Positions 27,614 to 31,651 of a stretch of 31,651 bases of DNA are shown piece by piece. This DNA is from CAIPVR01 sp049316905 (GTDB lineage: Bacteria; Actinomycetota; Acidimicrobiia; Acidimicrobiales; Microtrichaceae). Location: positions 1 to 31,651 of the forward strand of contig JBMOJH010000032.1 of the NCBI GenBank assembly GCA_049316905.1, given 5' to 3'. A program made the translations under genes and the position numbers. Below the pieces are notes generated by a model. It was not told where the DNA came from. It worked only from the letters and a program-made list of their open reading frames with translations, and searched no databases. The first letter of the stretch is position 1, and the number at the start of each line of letters is the position of its first letter.

Positions 27614-29275
27614 TCAGGGGGCGGACAGACGGGACCGCACGGAGCTGCCGAGGTGCACGAGCCTCGCCGCCACCGGGACCCGGAGCAGCGCCGGTGGTGC
27701 CAGCTCCTCGAGGAAGGGCAGCATCAGCAGCCCGTAGACCGCCACTGCGGCCACGCCACCGGTGACGAGCTGCAGCGGCGCCGCCGACGTGAGGCTCGAC
27801 ACCGCAGCCGCGGCGAGCGCGGCGACGGCCGCGGCCAGTACCGGTGGCCCCGCGGCACGGGCCAGCAGGAGGGGCGTGGCACGCGTCGTCCGGCGCACGG
27901 CCACGAGGTAGGTCGGCAGGGTGACCGCACAGATGACGACGATGTGGGCCACCCCCACCCCCACGAGGCCCAGGCGGTGGAGCCCCAGGGCGATGGTGGG
28001 CACGAGCGCGGCCAGTGCGACCACCTGCACGATCATCAGGACCCCGGTCCGGCCCATGGCGATGATGATGTTGGCGAACAGGACGCAGGTCACGAAGATC
28101 ACTCCGTAGAGCGACAGGATCTGCAGAACCGGGGCGGCATCGAGCCACTTCGCCCCGTACACGGTGGCCACGAGCGGGGTGGCGAGTGCCAGGGTGGTGA
28201 AGCCGATCGGAGCGGCCACGGCGAGGACGCTCCGGGTGGCCTTGTGCATGGCGGGTCCGAGCGCGCCGTCGGTCTGCTTCACCGCCGAGAAGGCCGGGAG
28301 CACCACGCCGTTGAGCATCGAGCCGATCACCGCCGTGGGCCACGACGCGATGTTGAACGCCAGGGTGTACAGCCCGAGCTTCGCCGCGCCCGAGATGCGC
28401 GAGACGAACACGTAGTCGACGTTGAGGAGGAGTTGGCTGAGCAGGTTGGCCCCGGCGAGCGGCAGGCCGAAGCGGAGCAGCGGCGACACCTCCGAGCGCC
28501 GGAACCCGGGCCAGTAGTGCTTGGACACGCCGGTGACGAGGAACCAGCCGGTGATCGCCGTGCCCACCACCCTCGACCACGCGAACGCCATTGCGCCGTC
28601 GCTGTTGAGGGCGAGCACCATGAGCACCCCGCTGGAGACCACGAACGACACCACGCTGGCGAGGAACAGGCGCTGTTGGCGGAACTCCCGCTGGAGCTGC
28701 GCGCCGGGCACCGCGAACGGCCCGATCATCACGACGGTCAGCGACAGCACCCGCAGCGGTGCGGCGGCGTCGGGCGAACCCATGAGGTCGGCCAGGTTCT
28801 GGGCGAAGCCGAACATCAGCGCGCCGAGTGTGAAGCTCGTGACGATGGAGATGGTCGCCACCGTCGGCGCGATCCGGTCGATGTCGAGGTCGGACCTCGC
28901 GACGGCGGACGCCACCCCGAGCTCCGCCACGCTGGTGACGAACGCGTGGACCGTGAGCGCGACGGTGAACAGGCCGAACTCCGCAGGTGCCACCAGGCGG
29001 GCCACCACCGCCATCAGGGCGATGTTGGCGAAGCGCATCACGACGACGCTGCCTGCCGACCACACCGCCCCCCGGCGCACCTTCGTCCCGAGGCCCGGCT
29101 CGACCCCGGCGCTCCCCGGGGCCCGTTCCGCCACGTCCACCGCGGCCTCGCTGAGGAGTTCCTGCTGGAGGAGCCCGTCGGGGGCGAGGACGCCGCTCGT
29201 CTCGCTCAGCGGCTGGACGAGCTCCCGGTCGACCATCGCGTCGGCCGCGCCCGCTCGCTCACCGTCCTCCGCCAC
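27614..29275 (-). CDS. Wzx-like oligosaccharide flippase (MOP superfamily)
   Basis: The 553-residue polytopic protein probably flips a lipid-linked oligosaccharide across the membrane. The MOP/PST core starts at about residue 70 (AVWSAGSVVVMRFANIALM, then VARLVAPAEFGLF) and shows about 12-14 hydrophobic segments. FGLPLAGANLLSQLLLNVD in the second half matches the repeated motif of the family. A charged 60-residue cytoplasmic N-terminal extension precedes the first helix. GTG 29275 is chosen because a TACACT -10 box lies 7 nt upstream, giving a leaderless message; the alternative ATG at residue 14 would shorten only the extension. It is first in an operon with GT4 and WsaF-like genes and diverges from the sulfotransferase gene. 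Confidence 0.9.
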   Translation of the reverse strand: MAEDGERAGAADAMVDRELVQPLSETSGVLAPDGLLQQELLSEAAVDVAERAPGSAGVEPGLGTKVRRGAVWSAGSVVVMRFANIALMAVVARLVAPAEFGLFTVALTVHAFVTSVAELGVASAVARSDLDIDRIAPTVATISIVTSFTLGALMFGFAQNLADLMGSPDAAAPLRVLSLTVVMIGPFAVPGAQLQREFRQQRLFLASVVSFVVSSGVLMVLALNSDGAMAFAWSRVVGTAITGWFLVTGVSKHYWPGFRRSEVSPLLRFGLPLAGANLLSQLLLNVDYVFVSRISGAAKLGLYTLAFNIASWPTAVIGSMLNGVVLPAFSAVKQTDGALGPAMHKATRSVLAVAAPIGFTTLALATPLVATVYGAKWLDAAPVLQILSLYGVIFVTCVLFANIIIAMGRTGVLMIVQVVALAALVPTIALGLHRLGLVGVGVAHIVVICAVTLPTYLVAVRRTTRATPLLLARAAGPPVLAAAVAALAAAAVSSLTSAAPLQLVTGGVAAVAVYGLLMLPFLEELAPPALLRVPVAARLVHLGSSVRSRLSAP

Positions 29276-29282
29276 GCAGAGC

Positions 29283-29288
29283 AGTGTA
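29283..29288 (-). promoter_or_regulatory. Putative -10 box (TACACT) for the flippase operon
   Basis: On the minus strand TACACT is followed by 7 bases and then GTG 29275, with no ribosome-binding site between, fitting a leaderless start. It lies within the 103-base gap to the divergent sulfotransferase gene. Confidence 0.5.
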
Positions 29289-29378
29289 CGCAGCGCGGAT
29301 CCGGGCTCCACCGGAGGCCCGGACCCTTCCCGGGCCGCGGGACTGGAACCTCGGCGGCGGGTCGTCGAATATCTTGGG

Positions 29379-30296
29379 GTGCGGCGCCTGCAGCACCCCG
29401 ATTTCGTCGTCCTCGGTGCACCCCGCTGTGGCACCACGTCGCTGCACCACTACCTGGACCAGCACCCCGGTGTGGCGATGAGCCAGGTGAAGGAGCCGAA
29501 CTTCTTCCTGTTCGACGGCCCCGGCGATCCGTCCCGTCCGCTCGTCGAGGCCCCCGGCATCATCGCGAAGTCCGTGTCGGACCCCGATGCCTACGCGCGC
29601 CTGTTCGCCGGCGCCCCGCCGGGCCGGCGGACGGGGGAGGTGTCGGTCCTCTACCTGTACTGCGACCGCAGCCCTGCCCTCATCGCCGGATCGTTGCCCG
29701 ACGCCCGCCTGGTGGCGGTGCTGCGGCACCCCGTCGACCGTGCCTACTCCCACTTCCTGTTCACCTACACCGGGGCGGCCGAGTCGGTTCGGAGCGAGTT
29801 CCGGGCGGCAGCCGAGCGCGAGATGGGCCTCCCCGACACGCCGTTCGCCTCCGGCACCCACCTTCTGCGCCTCGGTCGGTACCGGCCGCAGATCGACCGC
29901 TACCTCGATGCCGTGGGTCGGGACCGCCTGCACCTCATCCTGCACGAGGACCTGCAGGAGCGGCCGGCCGAGGTGCTGGCGGATCTCTGCCGCTTCCTCG
30001 ACGTGGATCCGTCGTTCCACTTCGACACGTCGGTGACCTACAACGGCTCGGCGCTCCGCGGTTCGACCACCCGGATGGTGCGCCAGGCGCTCGGCGGCAC
30101 CACCTCGGGGCTCAAGCGCGTCCTGCCCGCCCCGGTCGCCGGACGCCTCGGCCGGGCACGCGCCCGGCTCCGCCGTCCCGGCAGTGCCCCGCCCCTCGGG
30201 GCCGACTTCCGGCGCGAACTGGCCGCGTGGTTCGAGCCGTCCACGGCCCGCGTGGAGGAGTTGGTGGGTCGGGAGCTCTCGCACTGGCGACGCTGA
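29379..30296 (+). CDS. PAPS-dependent sulfotransferase
   Basis: The 305-residue enzyme would transfer sulfate from PAPS to a hydroxyl or amine, here probably of a glycan or glycolipid. The 5'-phosphosulfate loop GAPRCGTTSL is at 13-22 and the 3'-phosphate-binding motif RHPVDRAYSH with Arg116 and Ser124 at 116-125. FDxS-like and YNGSALRG segments follow, then an Arg-rich tail. GTG 29379 is the only in-frame start near the domain; it lies next to an unusually AT-rich patch (TATCTT at 29370-29375, only 3 nt before the GTG). No signal peptide or transmembrane helix is present, so it acts in the cytoplasm before export. It is divergent from the flippase operon. No PAPS-synthesis genes are in the window. 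Confidence 0.87.
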   Translation: MRRLQHPDFVVLGAPRCGTTSLHHYLDQHPGVAMSQVKEPNFFLFDGPGDPSRPLVEAPGIIAKSVSDPDAYARLFAGAPPGRRTGEVSVLYLYCDRSPALIAGSLPDARLVAVLRHPVDRAYSHFLFTYTGAAESVRSEFRAAAEREMGLPDTPFASGTHLLRLGRYRPQIDRYLDAVGRDRLHLILHEDLQERPAEVLADLCRFLDVDPSFHFDTSVTYNGSALRGSTTRMVRQALGGTTSGLKRVLPAPVAGRLGRARARLRRPGSAPPLGADFRRELAAWFEPSTARVEELVGRELSHWRR

Positions 30297-30351
30297 CCGG
30301 GGCCCCTCCGACCGGGGAGGTCCCGCCGGCGGACGGCATGACCGACGCCGC

Positions 30352-30981
30352 TCAGCCCGGCAACGTGTAGGTGTTCTCGAGCTCGTCCTGCAGGACGGTG
30401 GCCACCGTGTCGGTGGTGTCGACCACCAGCTCCTCGTCGAGGACCCGCGTGCGGAACGACCAGCCGTCCGGCAGGGCGAGCCGGTCACCGAGCCCCGCGA
30501 GCGCTGCCTCGGTGAGGGTGGGGTCGACGGCGAGGCAGTACGCCTGCATCACGTAGGCCGTCCCCTCGGGGTCCACGAGCGCGTGGACCGGCTTGTCGGC
30601 GTCGAAGAAGAAGATCGCTCCGCGGTCGACGTGCCGCTCGGTGTAGGGCACCGCGGCCGGTCGGTCGCCGAGGTCCAACACGGCGATACGGCGCATGGTG
30701 AGCCCCTCGAAGTCGCGCAGGACCGGCTCGACCGGGGCCACCTTGCGGCCGAGGCCGTCGATCATCCAGTGGCGCGGGCCGTTGAGCTTCACCATGAGGG
30801 CGTCGAGCTCACGGGCGAGCGAGTCGGCCTCCAGCCGGCCCCACAGCTCGGCGGGGCAGTCGTTGAGCATCTGGGTGCCCCAGACCTCCGCCTGCAGACC
30901 GCCGCCGCGTGCGTACACGGCGAGGACCTCGCCGTAGCGGACGCCGCGTTGGTCGGTGATGAGCCGTTCCGGAGCCATCAT
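30352..30981 (-). CDS. Conserved hypothetical protein
   Basis: The 209-residue soluble protein has motifs such as LNDCPAELWGRLEAD (about 40-54), VKLNGPRHWMIDG (about 64-76), PYTERHVDR and the closing TVLQDELENTY. I recall similar uncharacterised proteins in other bacteria but no named domain or function. Two adjacent ATG codons (30981, 30978) and an ATG at 31011 are possible starts; the adjacent pair is preferred since the sequence upstream of MAPERL looks non-conserved. No ribosome-binding site at good distance is visible. It is convergent with the sulfotransferase (55 bases between stops) and divergent from the next gene. The middle is rich in charged and hydrophobic alternation, suggesting a mainly beta fold. 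Confidence 0.75.
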   Translation of the reverse strand: MMAPERLITDQRGVRYGEVLAVYARGGGLQAEVWGTQMLNDCPAELWGRLEADSLARELDALMVKLNGPRHWMIDGLGRKVAPVEPVLRDFEGLTMRRIAVLDLGDRPAAVPYTERHVDRGAIFFFDADKPVHALVDPEGTAYVMQAYCLAVDPTLTEAALAGLGDRLALPDGWSFRTRVLDEELVVDTTDTVATVLQDELENTYTLPG

Positions 30982-31047
30982 CTGAGTCTGGCACTCCCGG
31001 TCGGTGGCCATCCGACGGTGCGAGGACGTCGTCCGGCCCTGGTTCGC

Positions 31048-31053
31048 TACGCT
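31048..31053 (+). promoter_or_regulatory. Putative -10 box (TACGCT)
   Basis: TACGCT fits TANNNT and lies 32 nt before GTG 31086, giving a short leader with a GGAGGAG ribosome-binding site. Confidence 0.35.
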
Positions 31054-31085
31054 CCCGTCCGACGCGACCGCTCGGAGGAGACCCC

Positions 31086-31586
31086 GTGAGCATCCGACCG
31101 AAGATCGAGGCCGCGCTGGCGGCCACCGCCGAGCGGCTCCATCCGGGGTCGGGTGCCGATGCCGTGCACCAATCGAAGAACGATCTCGTCAGCATCGAGG
31201 GGACGTCGGACGACATCAGCGGCCGTTACGCGAACGCGGAGATCGTGATCGCGGCGCCGGCCGTCTATGAGACGAAGCACCCGGACGGTGACCCGGTCAC
31301 GATCAAGAAGCGCCACGACGGCCTGATCGTCGTGTATCCGGACGGATTCATCTACGTGCACGCAATGGCGCTCGGTCTCCGCGAGGTGAAGGCGCTCGGC
31401 AAGGACGAGGTGTCCGTGGAGCCGATCACGATGGTGCTCGACGGCGCGGAGGTGCCGGGCCTGCGGATCACCGGGCGCGCCGGCCGGCCCAAGTTCGCGT
31501 TGGCGATCGCGCCGGCCAAGGAGTCCGGCGATCCGGCCGAGCAGGTCGCGATCCGTGACGAGATCCACCGGGCGCTCGCGGGCTAG
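31086..31586 (+). CDS. Hypothetical protein (166 aa)
   Basis: GTG 31086 is preceded by GGAGGAG (31074-31080) at 5 nt. The 166-residue product has an amphipathic N-terminal helix (IRPKIEAALAATAERLH), a central beta-rich section (IVIAAPAVYETK, GLIVVYPDGFIYVHAMALG, VEPITMVLDG, GLRITGR) and a C-terminal helix (AEQVAIRDEIHRALAG). This layout, seven or so strands then a helix, resembles a pleckstrin-homology-like fold, but I cannot assign a family. No signal peptide or transmembrane helix is seen. Its TAG stop at 31584-31586 overlaps the stop of a convergent gene. Confidence 0.75.
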   Translation: MSIRPKIEAALAATAERLHPGSGADAVHQSKNDLVSIEGTSDDISGRYANAEIVIAAPAVYETKHPDGDPVTIKKRHDGLIVVYPDGFIYVHAMALGLREVKALGKDEVSVEPITMVLDGAEVPGLRITGRAGRPKFALAIAPAKESGDPAEQVAIRDEIHRALAG

Positions 31587-31651
31587 CCCCGCCACGCCGT
31601 CTCGAACTCGGCCAGCTGGTCGCCCCCGGGCTCCACGACATCGCCGGTCTT
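31583..31651 (-). CDS. C-terminal end of a minus-strand gene (partial)
   Basis: On the minus strand an open frame enters from the window edge and ends at TAG (31585-31583) after 22 codons (closing QLAEFETAWRG). It would overlap the stop of the preceding gene tail-to-tail in the palindrome CTAG. The stretch is too short for a functional call, and coding is inferred from the lack of other content and the tidy convergent stop. Confidence 0.45.
   Translation of the reverse strand, partial: KTGDVVEPGGDQLAEFETAWRG

Noticed and set aside
30297..30323. Imperfect GC-rich hairpin between the sulfotransferase and the next convergent gene
   Set aside because: Only a 5-bp core stem (CCTCC/GGAGG) is perfect; too weak in this GC context to call a terminator.
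27419..30370. Plus-strand open frame of about 980 codons across the flippase operon
   Set aside because: It is the reverse shadow of the flippase and an out-of-frame read of the sulfotransferase; Arg/His/Gly-rich with no motif.

Overview
The window is a dense, GC-rich (visibly around 70%) stretch of bacterial chromosome with GTG starts, ATGA/GTGA gene overlaps and TANNNT -10 boxes placed just upstream of start codons. Together with an F420-type luciferase-like oxidoreductase, the ComF/SecA neighbourhood and threonine-rich lipoproteins, this points to an actinomycete-phylum bacterium. My best guess, an inference only, is the Acidimicrobiia (Iamia/Ilumatobacter-like). There are no rRNA or tRNA genes, CRISPR arrays, insertion sequences or phage genes that I can recognise, and no gene-free stretch longer than about 200 bases.

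Region 1 (1-6960), sugar activation and methyl cycle: the tail of an unknown acidic protein is overlapped by a membrane-anchored GtrA/GT2 glycosyltransferase. Then come a phosphomannomutase/phosphoglucomutase, a small Trm112-like protein and a bifunctional phosphoglucose/phosphomannose isomerase, which together interconvert hexose phosphates for GDP-mannose-type precursors. A perfect 15-bp hairpin separates these from a convergent peptidoglycan-binding lipoprotein. Divergent from the lipoprotein is sahH (S-adenosylhomocysteinase), preceded by a roughly 100-nt leader that can fold. A SRPBCC protein follows.

Region 2 (7058-14163), housekeeping: an SDR oxidoreductase, comF-like phosphoribosyltransferase (minus strand), secA, prfB, ftsE and ftsX. 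The manB-isomerase-sahH-comF-secA order recalls a conserved actinobacterial block, and prfB-ftsE-ftsX recalls a second block; here they are joined. smpB, the usual follower of ftsX, is absent.

Region 3 (14224-24078), accessory metabolism: a cytosolic-looking arylsulfatase overlapping an ATP-dependent DNA ligase; a TetR regulator overlapping a 14-TM drug efflux pump; an acyl-CoA-dehydrogenase-type flavoprotein overlapping an SDR; a 61-residue orphan; a YccF membrane protein with codon-identical internal repeats; an F420-type oxidoreductase; and a PPK2 polyphosphate kinase.

Region 4 (24122-30296), surface glycan: a GT2 glycosyltransferase faces a minus-strand operon (Wzx-like flippase, GT4 glycosyltransferase, WsaF-like glycosyltransferase), and a PAPS-type sulfotransferase diverges from the flippase. 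This looks like a small locus for making and exporting a possibly sulfated glycan. No Wzy-type polymerase is visible. The window ends with two divergent hypothetical genes and the tail of a minus-strand gene.

I did not find an unmistakably new system. The leads most worth testing are the structured sahH leader, the compact sulfotransferase/flippase/WsaF glycan locus, the recurring leaderless promoter architecture and the arylsulfatase/DNA-ligase overlap.
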